Positions 18,365-26,875 are shown, numbered from the stretch's first letter. The stretch is DNA of 64,000 nt from Isosphaeraceae bacterium (GCA_021324445.1 JAJPJC010000540.1:1-64000), one strand, 5' to 3'. Notes: generated by a model from the sequence alone, not told the origin. Made by a program: numbers and translations.

Positions 18365-18821
18365 GCCCTGGACGTTCCCTTGCCGGCGCGACCCGGTTGC
18401 CCAGTCCGACCGGATCGGGCAGGTCGGCCCCCCGACGCGGCGGCCGGTCCCTCGTGCGGGCCGGCACCACCCGACCCGCTCCCGGGAACCCAAACGGCCT
18501 GTGAACGACGCCGAGCCGCTCGTGCTCAAACCGGCGCCTCGCCTGGACCGTGCCGGCCCGATGGTGCCGCACGATGATTCTAGGGCATTGCCCTGTCAAA
18601 CAGAACGGAGTCCTCCTCCGGGGCCGGCGGAGCCGCCCGCGGTCGCCCAGCACTCCGCCCGCTCCGGTTCCACCGCCGGTTGGTCCCCATCCACGCCTGT
18701 CGATCATGATTGATCGCAATTATGTACACAAAATAACATAATTGCTTGCAACGGTGGTACTGTCGCGGCCGAGGGCCAGGGCCACTCGGAGGGTATGGGA
18801 ATACGGCGCTGGGACACTGGG
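18365..18821. other. Intergenic region upstream of the glucan synthase, with AT-rich inverted repeat
   Basis: The stretch separates the glucan synthase start from the small gene at 18822. Its main feature is an AT-rich patch at 18710-18745, containing a perfect inverted repeat, 9-base arms CAATTATGT (18717-18725) and ACATAATTG (18736-18744) with a 10-base loop. In this GC-rich genome it could be an operator or promoter element for the glucan synthase, or a terminator for the 18822-19040 gene. Open frames across the region have unnatural composition. Confidence 0.5.
18717..18744. promoter_or_regulatory. AT-rich 9-base inverted repeat, candidate operator or terminator
   Basis: Arms 18717-18725 and 18736-18744 pair perfectly around a 10-base loop. 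On the minus strand, TTGCAA precedes the patch and TACATA lies within it at a spacing of about 19, so a weak promoter for the glucan synthase is conceivable. It lies about 350 bases upstream of that gene and about 80 bases downstream of the small gene's stop. Which of these it serves cannot be decided by eye. Confidence 0.35.
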
Positions 18822-19040
18822 TTACAAGACGGCGCAGAGGATCCGGATTGTGACGAGATCTCCTTCCTGGCTGTAGTAGAACTGCCGCGAGTTGACCTGG
18901 ATGTGAACGTAGACGCCAGACTGATCGGCGGCCGGGATGTACACGCCATCGCCGGTCGCCGGGATCGTGGCGGGATCGCGTCCTGAGACACGGGCCAGCG
19001 TGACGCCGCGTTGCTCGTCCCAGAATTCCAGCTCGACCAT
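18822..19040 (-). CDS. Small hypothetical protein (72 residues)
   Basis: The protein begins MVELEFWDEQRGVTLARVSG and ends with a beta-rich segment (YVHIQVNSRQFYYSQEGDLVTIRIL). It has no signal peptide or membrane helix and looks like a small beta-sheet domain. The ATG at 19040 has a strong ribosome site, GGAGGAGCGCG, immediately upstream, and amino-acid usage is normal, which is why I accept it as real over the overlapping frames. I do not recognise a named family. It lies alone between the glucan synthase and a secreted protein, all on the minus strand. Confidence 0.65.
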   Translation of the reverse strand: MVELEFWDEQRGVTLARVSGRDPATIPATGDGVYIPAADQSGVYVHIQVNSRQFYYSQEGDLVTIRILCAVL

Positions 19041-19361
19041 CGCGCTCCTCCGGTTGTCGATCGAGAGAGACTGCGAGGAATTTACCCAAGGGGAGCGGTG
19101 AGCCCCACGTCGTGCCTCGGATCACTGGACGCTGGGTCCTCCCGGCGGCAAGGCCAGGGGCGGCCGGCATGGCGTTGCACACGCGAGCCGACGCGGGCCG
19201 ACCCGAGGGCTGCCCCGGCGGGAGCCGAGGCCTGAAGAGGCCGGAGGGGTCCCCCACTTCGCGGCCTCTGAGTTCCACACTCTGACACATTCCCGCTCGA
19301 TTGAAAATAGCGCGCTCTATGCACCCAGCTTTCACTGGCTCGGATCGCACGGCCGCTCCTG
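19041..19361. other. Intergenic region, no gene seen
   Basis: About 320 bases between two minus-strand genes. It includes a small hairpin-capable stretch (GAGGCCTGAAGAGGCCGG around 19230) and a wider GAGGCC...GGCCTC pairing, which may act as a terminator for the secreted protein gene at 19362-19946. The open frames here are Arg/Pro/Ala-rich with no domain. Confidence 0.4.
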
Positions 19362-19946
19362 TCAATCGTGGCCGCTTCCGCCCTGCCGAGTCATGACAAA
19401 GGAGGTGGTGCCGGCCGGCTTGCCGCCCTGATAGCCTTCCCAGGCGCTGGTCACTCGGCCGTCGGGGTGGAATGTGACCTCCAGGCCGTGGATGTGCATG
19501 TCTTTCTTGGGGTTGAGGTTGGTGCCCCCATCGAAGACGAAGATCAGGTGATCGGCCCGGGAATGGACCCGGTCGAGCTTCACCCGCGGCTGGTTGCCGA
19601 CCGCGCAGTAATGGGTCATGCACAGATCCTCGCCATCGAGATGGTAGACCGAGACCATCTCATGACCGGTGCCGGGGAACTGGGTCTCAACCAGGGCGCT
19701 GCCGGCACCCGTCAGCCGATAGGTGACCGTCGGTTCAGGAGCATGTGTGTCTGCGTGCTCCTGCTTGTGGGCCGAGAGGATCTGGCCCTTCCAGGTGCCG
19801 GCCAGGGTCTTGAGCCGGGCGAACGCCGCCTTGGCGTCGACGCCGTCCTTGGCCCCGGCGTCCTCGCCCGCCCTTGCCAGACCGAGGAGACCTCCCAGGA
19901 CAATCGTCATCATCCCTGCCATCCCGATGAGCTTGCGACTGATCAC
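19362..19946 (-). CDS. Secreted lipocalin-like protein (DUF1579-type), function unknown
   Basis: A 194-residue protein with an N-terminal signal peptide (MISRKLIGMAGMMTIVLGGL, cleavage likely after ARAGED or nearby). The mature part starts with LKTLAGTWKGQ, a motif shared by lipocalin-like DUF1579 and nitrobindin-type beta-barrels where a Trp closes the barrel, and continues with alternating strands (TVTYRLTGAGSALVETQFPG, MVSVYHLDGEDLCMTHYC, GLEVTFHPDGRVTSAWEGY). It probably acts in the periplasm binding a small ligand. It is a single gene flanked by long gaps. The family assignment rests on the motif and predicted barrel only. Confidence 0.7.
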   Translation of the reverse strand: MISRKLIGMAGMMTIVLGGLLGLARAGEDAGAKDGVDAKAAFARLKTLAGTWKGQILSAHKQEHADTHAPEPTVTYRLTGAGSALVETQFPGTGHEMVSVYHLDGEDLCMTHYCAVGNQPRVKLDRVHSRADHLIFVFDGGTNLNPKKDMHIHGLEVTFHPDGRVTSAWEGYQGGKPAGTTSFVMTRQGGSGHD

Positions 19947-20510
19947 ATCCGCCCCCTTTGCCTTCAGCTTAGTTCAAGATCAAGACCACGATCGCAGCGC
20001 CGCCTCGGGAAGGCACCTGGACGGCGTCGACCGCGAGCCACACCGCCCGCCCGCGAGGGGTTGTCTGAACGCCTGTCAAGATCGGTCATCAGGAGGGTCA
20101 AACTGAAGAGGACGAGGGAAATCCGGGTGGAAGCGGCCCGGTGGAACAGGGATCCGGCCATGAAGTCGGGACGGACTCCGCGCGGTCGAAACGAGCCAGG
20201 TCAAACCCGTTCGACTCCGATCGAACCGCCCTGGTCCGGAGCTTCGAAAGGCGTGAGAACGCGGGAGTGAGACTTGGAGCGTTGGGAACCAATGCGGGAC
20301 GGTGTGGAACGCCCCGGAGGGCCGGCGGTCAAGAGCCCGGGGTAAAGCCCCTGGAGGACCCGAGACGGCATCCCCCATCGTGGGCTGGTTTCGGGTGGAG
20401 GAGCCCTGTCAGGGCGACAGCAACCCGGGGCGCAATCGTCGCACCGTCGCCCGTCGGGGCTGGGCAGGGGAGGGGCGTCGTCGCTTTTGGTCCAGGGGTT
20501 CCACCCCTGG
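19947..20510. other. Intergenic region with planctomycete-type repeat sequence
   Basis: The half nearer 20510 is a chain of short palindromes: CCCTGTCAGGGCGACAG near 20405 and a 19-base palindrome at 20492-20510. This composition is typical of small dispersed elements, not coding DNA. The half nearer 19947 should contain the promoter of the secreted protein gene on the minus strand; I see no clear -35/-10. Open frames here are spurious. Confidence 0.5.
20492..20510. repeat. 19-base palindrome CCAGGGGT-tcc-ACCCCTGG
   Basis: Arms 20492-20499 and 20503-20510 are perfect complements around a 3-base loop. The next three bases on the minus strand side (20511-20513) are the stop codon of the Tm-1-like gene, so the repeat lies immediately after that gene and may serve as its transcription terminator. 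Confidence 0.7.
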
Positions 20511-21842
20511 CTAAGGACCGCCGCCGTTCCAGGGCGAGGAAAGCCGCTCCCCACCGCCTCCAGGCGGGCCGGCGGGAACGAGGGCTTTCTCATCCTTTTG
20601 TCCGAACGCTCTCAGGAATTCCTCAACCAGGGCCTGCGCGAAGCCGGGGTCATTGATATGGAATGGAAGGCGTCGGATCAAGCGGCCGGGTGCCGGGAGC
20701 ACGGCCGACTCCAGCTCATCGAAGAGCGCGGCGTCGGCCTCAGGGTCATGGAACGGCTGACCGGGCGCATCGATCGCGGAGAGCCCCCCCTCCGGGATGA
20801 GGATGCGGAACGGAGCCCGCGCGCGGTTCAGCTTCGCCGCGATCCAGCGGGCGGCTCGGCGATTCTCCTCAGGGGTCGTTCGCATCAGGGTGACCTGGGC
20901 GTTGTGAACCTGGAGCCGGCGGTTCCGGAACGGTTCGGGCACGGTCGCCAGCGCGCCGAAATTCACCATGTCGAGGGCACCGAGACTCAAGACATAGGGA
21001 ACCTCGGCCCGGAGGATCGCCTCGAAGCGATGGGGTCCGGCCGGCAGGATGCCGCCGACCACTTCATCGGCGACCTCCGTGGTGGTGATGTCCAGGACGC
21101 CCTGGATCAGGCCGGCCTCGACGAGCGCCTCCATCGCGCGGCCGCCCGTGCCGGTGGCGTGGAAGACCAGACAGTCGAAGCCCACGGCTTCGAGCGCCTC
21201 GCGCACGGCCGTCACGCAGGGCGTCGTCACGCCGAACATGGTCAGACCCAGCGCCGGCTTCTCGCCCGAAGTCGGGACCGGGTGTTGAACCATGCCGGCC
21301 ATCGCGGCGGCGGCATTGCCCAGCACCCGGCGCGAGACGGCGTTGAGGCCCGCGATGTCGACGACCGAGTACATCATCGTGATGTCACTGAAGTCGACGT
21401 AAGGGGCGACGTTTCCACTCGCGACCGTCGAGACCATGAGCTTGGGCAGCCCGATCGGCAGCGCCCGCATCGCCGGCGTGATCAGCGCCGTACCACCGCT
21501 GCCGCCGATCCCGATCACCCCGGCCACCCGGCCCAGCTCATGCTCTCGGCGAAGGTACACTCTCAACGCATCGCTCATCGCCGTGATCGCCTGGCCACGG
21601 TCCGCCCCAGAACGCGCCGCGATGCGTCCGGCGGTGGTGGGATGGCTGTCGGCCACGGTGGCCCGGTCCACGTCCGGAGTGGCCACCGGCAGTTCCTTCG
21701 TTCCGACGTCGATCGTCACGACCGCGATTCCGGCCGCCCGCAGACGCTCGGCCACATAGCACAGTTCGTGCCCTTTTGTATCCATCGTGGCGACTGCGTA
21801 GACCGACGACCCGTCAGGGTGTGGCCGAGTCGAAGAAGTCAT
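20511..21842 (-). CDS. Tm-1-like ATP-binding domain protein (UPF0261 family)
   Basis: The 443-residue protein follows the UPF0261/Tm-1 pattern: VYAVATMDTKGHELCYVAERLR at the start, ITIDVGTKE-like VVTIDVGTKELP, a glycine-rich nucleotide-binding loop GVIGIGGSGGTALITPAMR, ASGNVAPYVDFSDITMMYSV, and the second-half region GLTMFGVTTPCV with FHATGTGGRAMEALVEAG. Plant Tm-1 binds ATP and a viral replicase through this fold; the bacterial role is unknown. Its start (ATG at 21842) overlaps the stop of the sigma-factor remnant upstream by an ATGA. The last 25 residues (GPPGGGGERLSSPWNGGG) are not family-like and read into repeat sequence, whose border provides the stop codon. Confidence 0.85.
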   Translation of the reverse strand: MTSSTRPHPDGSSVYAVATMDTKGHELCYVAERLRAAGIAVVTIDVGTKELPVATPDVDRATVADSHPTTAGRIAARSGADRGQAITAMSDALRVYLRREHELGRVAGVIGIGGSGGTALITPAMRALPIGLPKLMVSTVASGNVAPYVDFSDITMMYSVVDIAGLNAVSRRVLGNAAAAMAGMVQHPVPTSGEKPALGLTMFGVTTPCVTAVREALEAVGFDCLVFHATGTGGRAMEALVEAGLIQGVLDITTTEVADEVVGGILPAGPHRFEAILRAEVPYVLSLGALDMVNFGALATVPEPFRNRRLQVHNAQVTLMRTTPEENRRAARWIAAKLNRARAPFRILIPEGGLSAIDAPGQPFHDPEADAALFDELESAVLPAPGRLIRRLPFHINDPGFAQALVEEFLRAFGQKDEKALVPAGPPGGGGERLSSPWNGGGP

Positions 21843-22042
21843 TCTGAGTGCTGCTCGTGTTCGTATTCAGGAAGGTCGTAACGCGGATACCAGTACCCAT
21901 CGCAGAGCGCCGCCGGTGCCGCGCGGGCTGCCGTTGACGGGCCGTCGCGCACGGCCAGGACCTGGCTCCAGCAGGTGGTCTGGAATTGCTGGCGGCCGGG
22001 CGTGGCGCGAGTCAGACCCAGCCGAGTGTCATCCATCATCAC
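21839..22042 (-). pseudogene. Remnant of a planctomycete-type ECF RNA polymerase sigma factor
   Basis: The 67-residue frame contains FQTTCWSQVLAVRDG, then AARAAPAALCDGYWYPRY. This is very close to the N-terminal region-2 signature of the large planctomycete ECF sigma-factor group (F.TT.W..VLAAR... ALA.LC..YWYPLYAY.RR.G). After YWYPRYD the similarity stops and the frame ends in LPEYEHEQHSE, so only region 2 start is left; regions 2.2 to 4 are gone. It cannot work as a sigma factor. Its stop overlaps the start of the Tm-1-like gene, so it may now serve only as a leader reading frame. Confidence 0.7.
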
Positions 22043-22175
22043 AATAGTAATGGATCACAATCCCGAGCGAAAGGCCGATGAGCGGGAGAACTCGCTTCAG
22101 CCAACCACGATGGTCGGATTTCGCCTGAGGACGGGACTCGAGCGGGGAGCGGGACCAGCGAGTCAACCGGACGAT

Positions 22176-23192
22176 TCAGGCGACCACGCCGCACTTCAGC
22201 CATCGTTCCAGCCGAGCCAGTCCTTCGGCAATGCTCACGCGGGGCTCGTAGCCGAGATCGCGGCGGGCGGCATCGATGTTGAACCAGTGGGTTGTCGACA
22301 GCTGCCGTGCCAGGAACCGCGTCATGGGGGGCTCCTCCCGGCGGCCTGTGAGCCGATAGGCGGCCTCGAGCAGGCCCGCCGCCGCCAGCGCCAGCGGCCG
22401 CGCGATCGACCGCCGCACCGGACCCATGTTCGCCGCCCCGAGGAGCCGATCGATCATGTCCCAGAGCGGGATCGTCTCCCCCTGGGTGATGAAGTACGCC
22501 TTGCCGGCGATGGATGAGCCGGGCTCGAGCCGATCGGCGGCCAGCAGGTGCGCTTCGGCGGCATTGTCGATGTAAATCGGGTCGATGAGCGGGTTGCGGC
22601 GGCCGATGCGACGGAGCCGGCCGCTCCGGGCCCGCGCGATGATCCGGGGGAGGAGGTTGTTGTCGCCGGGTCCCCAGATCAAGTGCGGGCGCAGCGAGAG
22701 GGTGGCCAGCTCGGGGGAGTTCGCCCGCAGGACGCTCTGCTCAGCCAGCGCCTTGGTCTTGGGGTAGGCGGCCTCGAACCGGCTCGAATAGGGGGCCGAC
22801 TCGTCGACCCCCTCCAGGTCCCGGCCGTTGAACACCACGCTCGGCGAGCTCGTGAAAATGATCCGGCGCGAGCCGGCGGCCCGGCAGGCCGCAATCACAT
22901 TCTGGGTCCCCTGGACATTGGTCTGATGATACTCCCACTCCGGACCCCAGATCCCCGCCCTGGCCGCCGTATGGAAGACGGTGTCGCAGCCCTCGACGGC
23001 TCGGATCACGGACTCCAGCTCGGCGATATCCCCCTGGCACTCCTCGACGCCGAGCTGCCGGAGATGGGGATACGCGCGCCGAGCCATGCTGCGGACCGAG
23101 AGACCCCGCTGTCTCAACAGCCGGATCACGGCCGTGCCCAGGAAACCACCACCACCGGTGACCAGCACCGTGCCGAGCCCCGCGCCGGTCAC
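22176..23192 (-). CDS. oleD: OleD-type NAD(P)-dependent 2-alkyl-3-oxoalkanoate reductase
   Basis: An extended short-chain dehydrogenase of about 338 residues: dinucleotide loop LVTGGGGFLGTAV, IFTSSPSVVFNG, catalytic YPKTK and LRPHLIWGPGDNN, with DPIYIDNAAEAH. OleD reduces the beta-keto acid made by OleA to a 2-alkyl-3-hydroxy acid. The open frame extends to 23477, but that part overlaps the oleC end and is Arg/Pro-rich. The GTG at 23192 is preceded by GGAGG at five bases and overlaps the oleC stop as GTGA, so translation is coupled. It is the last gene of the oleABCD unit. Its position with three other ole genes makes the assignment firm, although similar 3-beta-hydroxysteroid dehydrogenases exist. 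Confidence 0.88.
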   Translation of the reverse strand: MTGAGLGTVLVTGGGGFLGTAVIRLLRQRGLSVRSMARRAYPHLRQLGVEECQGDIAELESVIRAVEGCDTVFHTAARAGIWGPEWEYHQTNVQGTQNVIAACRAAGSRRIIFTSSPSVVFNGRDLEGVDESAPYSSRFEAAYPKTKALAEQSVLRANSPELATLSLRPHLIWGPGDNNLLPRIIARARSGRLRRIGRRNPLIDPIYIDNAAEAHLLAADRLEPGSSIAGKAYFITQGETIPLWDMIDRLLGAANMGPVRRSIARPLALAAAGLLEAAYRLTGRREEPPMTRFLARQLSTTHWFNIDAARRDLGYEPRVSIAEGLARLERWLKCGVVA

Positions 23193-24889
23193 GAGCACCT
23201 CCGCGCCGCCCAGACGGCGAGCTGCTCGCGGAAGATCTTGGAGTTGTGGCGGATATCGACGGGGAAGGCCCGGTGGAACAGGATCGTGCGGATCCGCCGG
23301 GTCTGGGTGAATCCGGCGGCTCGTTCGAGCAGCTCGCTGCGGACGCGGTCCCGTTCCCCGCGCGCCAGCCGCCGGACGGGCTCGATGCAGATCACCGGAA
23401 TCCTCTCGCCCCCTCGGTTCACCCCCACGAGTGCCGAGCGGAAGACCGCGGGATGAGTGTTGAAGATTGCCTCGCAAGGGATGGTGAAGAGGGTCTGGTC
23501 GTCCAGGATGACCCGGTGCGACTTGCGCCCGCAGAACCAGAGCCTCCCCTGGTCGTCGCGATAGCCCACGTCGCCCATGCGGTGATACAGGAGAGATCGC
23601 TCCGGATCGAGGATCTTGGCCAGTCGAGTGGCCTCGGGGCGGCCGAAGTATTCACGCGTGACGATCGGCCCGGAGACGACGATCTCGCCGATCGTGCCAT
23701 CCGGTACCACCAGGTCGTCGGACCAGGTCGGGATGGGATCATCGCAAATGCGGATGATCCGCACGTCAATCCCGTCGACCGGCCGGCCGACGCAGACCCC
23801 CGCGCCGGCGTCGGTCGCCGCTCGCGTCTGGCCCAGGACCTCGCTGCTGCCCATCGAGGCGACCGGCAGGGCTTCGGTGGCCCCGTAGGTCGGATAGACC
23901 TCCGCCGGTGCCACCAGCCGGCCAGCCAGGCGTTCCAGGATGGCCGCGGAGACGGGCGCACCCGCCGAGACGACCCGTTTCAAGCTCGGCAGCCGTGTGA
24001 GCGATGCCGGATCTCCTCGTCCGAGCTGGCGAAGCAAGGCGGGGGAGCCGAACAGGTTGGTCGCGCCGAAGTCCTCGATCGCCTCGACGATCCTGGCAGG
24101 ATCGGCCCGCGCCGGCCGGGTCGGGTCCATGTCCGGAACGATCGCCGTCATCCCCAGCGCGGGCGCGAAGAGGGCGAACAGGGGGAACGTGCAGAGATCG
24201 ATCTCGCCGGGCTCGATCCCGAAGAGATCCCGGATCAGCTCGACCTGCGCGTGGAGGATGCCGTGAGTGTAAACCGCCCCCTTGGGCGGGCCCGTGCTGC
24301 CGCTGGTGAACAGGATCGCCGCCATCTCATCGGCCGGGATGGACTCGGGGTCGAGAGACGGGTGCTGTCCGAGACACCGCGCCTGCCGACCCGCGCGCCG
24401 AACGTCATCGAGCGTTTTCAGACCGATCCCCATCCGGCCCGGCGCGACCAGGATGAGCTGCCGCACCGTATCGCGTCCCCAACCCCAGGTCCACTGTGCC
24501 CAGAGCGCCTTGCGGATGCCGATGAACACCGCTGGCGCCGCCTCGCGACAGCATTGGCCCAGGTTGCGCAGGCCCATCCCCGGATCGATCAAGACGGGCA
24601 CGATCCCCGCCTTGAACAGCGCGAAGACCAGCGCGAACAAGTCAAGGCTTGGAGGAACCATCACGACGGCCCGGCTCCCGCGGCCGATCCCGATCGCCCT
24701 CAAGCCGCACGCGAGCTCATCGCTGTCCCGGTCGAGCTGGAGGTAAGTCAGGTGCGTATAGCGAACGCGGCCGGAAGCCGCACGCCCCGCCGGGACGACA
24801 ACGGCCGGGGTGTAGGGCTGCCGGCGTGCCATGACACTCAAGTGGCTGGCGATATTCGACGTCTCGGCGACTGTAGGCGTTCGACTCAA
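23189..24889 (-). CDS. oleC: OleC-type beta-lactone synthetase (AMP-dependent ligase)
   Basis: The 567-residue protein is an AMP-dependent synthetase-family enzyme: P-loop AILFTSGSTGPPKGAVYTHG, substrate-pocket region YPTYGATEALP, YHRMGDVGYRDDQGRLWFCGRKS and C-terminal lysine region IRHNSKIFR. OleC activates the beta-hydroxy acid with ATP and closes it to a beta-lactone rather than making a CoA ester. The TTG at 24889 overlaps the oleB stop as TTGA and has GGGAG eight bases before; the longer frame to 25030 overlaps oleB and is unlikely. It sits between oleB and oleD with overlapping ends. Alone it could be called a fatty-acyl-AMP ligase; the neighbours decide. Confidence 0.88.
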   Translation of the reverse strand: MSRTPTVAETSNIASHLSVMARRQPYTPAVVVPAGRAASGRVRYTHLTYLQLDRDSDELACGLRAIGIGRGSRAVVMVPPSLDLFALVFALFKAGIVPVLIDPGMGLRNLGQCCREAAPAVFIGIRKALWAQWTWGWGRDTVRQLILVAPGRMGIGLKTLDDVRRAGRQARCLGQHPSLDPESIPADEMAAILFTSGSTGPPKGAVYTHGILHAQVELIRDLFGIEPGEIDLCTFPLFALFAPALGMTAIVPDMDPTRPARADPARIVEAIEDFGATNLFGSPALLRQLGRGDPASLTRLPSLKRVVSAGAPVSAAILERLAGRLVAPAEVYPTYGATEALPVASMGSSEVLGQTRAATDAGAGVCVGRPVDGIDVRIIRICDDPIPTWSDDLVVPDGTIGEIVVSGPIVTREYFGRPEATRLAKILDPERSLLYHRMGDVGYRDDQGRLWFCGRKSHRVILDDQTLFTIPCEAIFNTHPAVFRSALVGVNRGGERIPVICIEPVRRLARGERDRVRSELLERAAGFTQTRRIRTILFHRAFPVDIRHNSKIFREQLAVWAARRCS

Positions 24890-25815
24890 CCGACCGGCTC
24901 CCGAATCAAAGGATGGGCCGCGAGGAACGACCGCACCAGGCCGTTGATGGCGTCTCGTTGATCCTCGAAGACCAGGTGTCCAGCCCGGGGAAAGCGATGG
25001 ACCTCGGCCGCCGGGAACCGCCGCACCCACTCGTCCAGGACCGGGCCGTCGAAGACGAAATCCCTCATCCCCCAGAGAATCAGCATCGGGATCGCATTCA
25101 GCAGGCCGAGGCGGTCCTGGACCCAGGAGATCAGCTCATAGCTACGGTCTCCGGGTCGCAACGGGATATCCTGGACGAACCGGTGGATGGCGATCCGATG
25201 GGCCCACGAATCATAGGGAGCGGCATACGCGTCGCGCTCGGCTCGCGACAGCCGGCGTTCCTGGCATCCGATCCAGGTGGTGCCGCGGACGAACAGGTTG
25301 AGGCCCCGCACCAGCCAACCGCCCAGCACCCTGTCGCGGAAGAGTGAGAGCACCCAGGGGAACGACTTCCCCGCAGGCTTATGGAATGCCGCCGTGTTGG
25401 CGACGACCAGCCGCGCGATCCGCTCCGGATGCCGCGCCGCGTAGGTCAGCCCGATGATGCCTCCCCAATCGTGCAGGACCAGGGTCAGCTCGCGATCGAG
25501 GCCCAGGCGATCGAGCAAGAGTTCGAGATCGTCGACCCGGCTGGCCAGCGTGTAATCATACCGTGAATCATCGGGCTTGTCGGAGCGCCCGCAGCCAATC
25601 TGGTCGGGCACAATCACGCGATACGAGTCGGACAGTGCCTCGATCAGATGCCGGTAAAGGAACGACCAGGTCGGGTTGCCGTGGAGCAGAACCACCGGCT
25701 CGCCCGAGCCCTCGTCGATGAAGTGGAGGCGCAGGCCCGCGCGGTCGAGATCCCGCCCGGGGTGGTCGGCCAGGAATTGCTGCAAGACAGGATTCCTCGT
25801 CGCGGTCGTTCTCAT
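24886..25815 (-). CDS. oleB: OleB-type beta-lactone decarboxylase (haloalkane-dehalogenase fold)
   Basis: An alpha/beta hydrolase of 309 residues close to haloalkane dehalogenases: oxyanion/halide-pocket motif HGNPTWSFLYRHL, nucleophile elbow VLHDWGGIIG with Asp as nucleophile, and catalytic His in AGHLVFEDQ. In olefin biosynthesis this Asp opens the beta-lactone and releases CO2 and the cis-olefin. Start ATG at 25815 lies seven bases after the oleA stop. The reading frame ends as the oleC TTG begins, so all three are translated together. A true dehalogenase is an alternative if it were alone, but its setting between oleA and oleC supports OleB. Confidence 0.88.
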   Translation of the reverse strand: MRTTATRNPVLQQFLADHPGRDLDRAGLRLHFIDEGSGEPVVLLHGNPTWSFLYRHLIEALSDSYRVIVPDQIGCGRSDKPDDSRYDYTLASRVDDLELLLDRLGLDRELTLVLHDWGGIIGLTYAARHPERIARLVVANTAAFHKPAGKSFPWVLSLFRDRVLGGWLVRGLNLFVRGTTWIGCQERRLSRAERDAYAAPYDSWAHRIAIHRFVQDIPLRPGDRSYELISWVQDRLGLLNAIPMLILWGMRDFVFDGPVLDEWVRRFPAAEVHRFPRAGHLVFEDQRDAINGLVRSFLAAHPLIREPVG

Positions 25816-25822
25816 GGCGTGG

Positions 25823-26875
25823 CTACCACTCCAGTCCCAGCATCATGCAATTGAGCCCGCTGCCGATCCCGAGGAAGGCGACCCGGTCGCCGGGTTGGAG
25901 GAATCCCCGATCCTCGGCCAGCCCGGCGGTCAAGGGGAGCGAGACGGTGCCCATGTTGCCCAGGTAGGGATACGTGGGGAAATCCTTCGACTCCGGGATG
26001 CCCAGCAGCTTGAGGATCGTGTCGCGGTGCGAGGCCCCCACCTGGTGGCAGATGACCTTGTCCACCTGCTCAGCGGACCAGTCCATCCGGTTCAAGAACG
26101 CCCGCCAGGTCTGCGCGCCCAGCTCGACTCCGTGTGCCAGCACAGCCGCCGAATCCGTCGCGGTGAACTGGTGGAATTCCTGGGAGTCGCCGGGATGCGC
26201 CGCCTCGATACCCCAGCGGCAAAGGCCGTGGAACTGCGGGGCGGTCCGCCAGGCGCCGCCGATGAGCTTCCGTCCCGGGCGCGCCGCGAACGAGCCGTCG
26301 GTCAGCAACACGGCCACGGCCCCGGATCCGCCGGTGAGCGTCGCCAGCGACAGCCTGAAGAAATCCATGCTCCGCTTCTGGAGCAACTGCTCGATCACGA
26401 TCTCGTTGATCGCGCGCGAGGCCTCGCAGGCCACCACCATCCCCGCCCGGATCTGGCCGAACTCGATCCGGTTGGCGATCTCCACCATGCCGTTGAGCAC
26501 GCCCAGACAGGCGTTGCTCACATCGTAGACCGCGGCCTCGGGATTCACTCCGATGCCCGCGGCCACCCGGCACGCCGTCGCCGGCTCGAAATACTCGCGG
26601 CAGACCGCGCCGTAAATCAAGGCGTCGAGCTGATCCGCCCGCACGGTCGAGGCCTCCAGGGCGCGGCCGGCGGCGGCGATCGCCCCGTCCGAGAGGCGAT
26701 GACCGTCCTCCCACCACCGCCGCTCCGCGATCCCCGTCAGCGCCTCGAGCTGCCCCTCGGTCAGGTGCAACACCGCGTAGAGATCCTTCAGCCGCCGCTC
26801 GATTTCGACCGACGACACGACCACAGGAGCGATCTCGTACCCAATCGAATCGATGTAAACCTTCGAATAGATCAT
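25823..26875 (-). CDS. oleA: OleA, thiolase-fold acyl-CoA condensing enzyme
   Basis: The 350-residue protein is a KASIII-like thiolase: active Cys in DVSNACLGVLNG, His in VICHQVGASHRD and Asn in YLGNMGTVSLP, the Cys-His-Asn triad of OleA. It also keeps the acidic residue in CREYFEPATA that in Xanthomonas OleA reaches into the partner's active site and activates the second substrate. OleA joins two acyl-CoAs head to head, giving a 2-alkyl-3-keto acid. It is the first gene of oleABCD, facing away from cysK across a 280-base gap that must hold its promoter. A KASIII function in fatty acid synthesis is less likely given the neighbours. Confidence 0.92.
   Translation of the reverse strand: MIYSKVYIDSIGYEIAPVVVSSVEIERRLKDLYAVLHLTEGQLEALTGIAERRWWEDGHRLSDGAIAAAGRALEASTVRADQLDALIYGAVCREYFEPATACRVAAGIGVNPEAAVYDVSNACLGVLNGMVEIANRIEFGQIRAGMVVACEASRAINEIVIEQLLQKRSMDFFRLSLATLTGGSGAVAVLLTDGSFAARPGRKLIGGAWRTAPQFHGLCRWGIEAAHPGDSQEFHQFTATDSAAVLAHGVELGAQTWRAFLNRMDWSAEQVDKVICHQVGASHRDTILKLLGIPESKDFPTYPYLGNMGTVSLPLTAGLAEDRGFLQPGDRVAFLGIGSGLNCMMLGLEW

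Noticed and set aside
18580-19623. 347-codon frame on the minus strand
   Set aside because: It overlaps the better supported small gene at 18822-19040 and consists of Arg/Pro/Gly-rich text.
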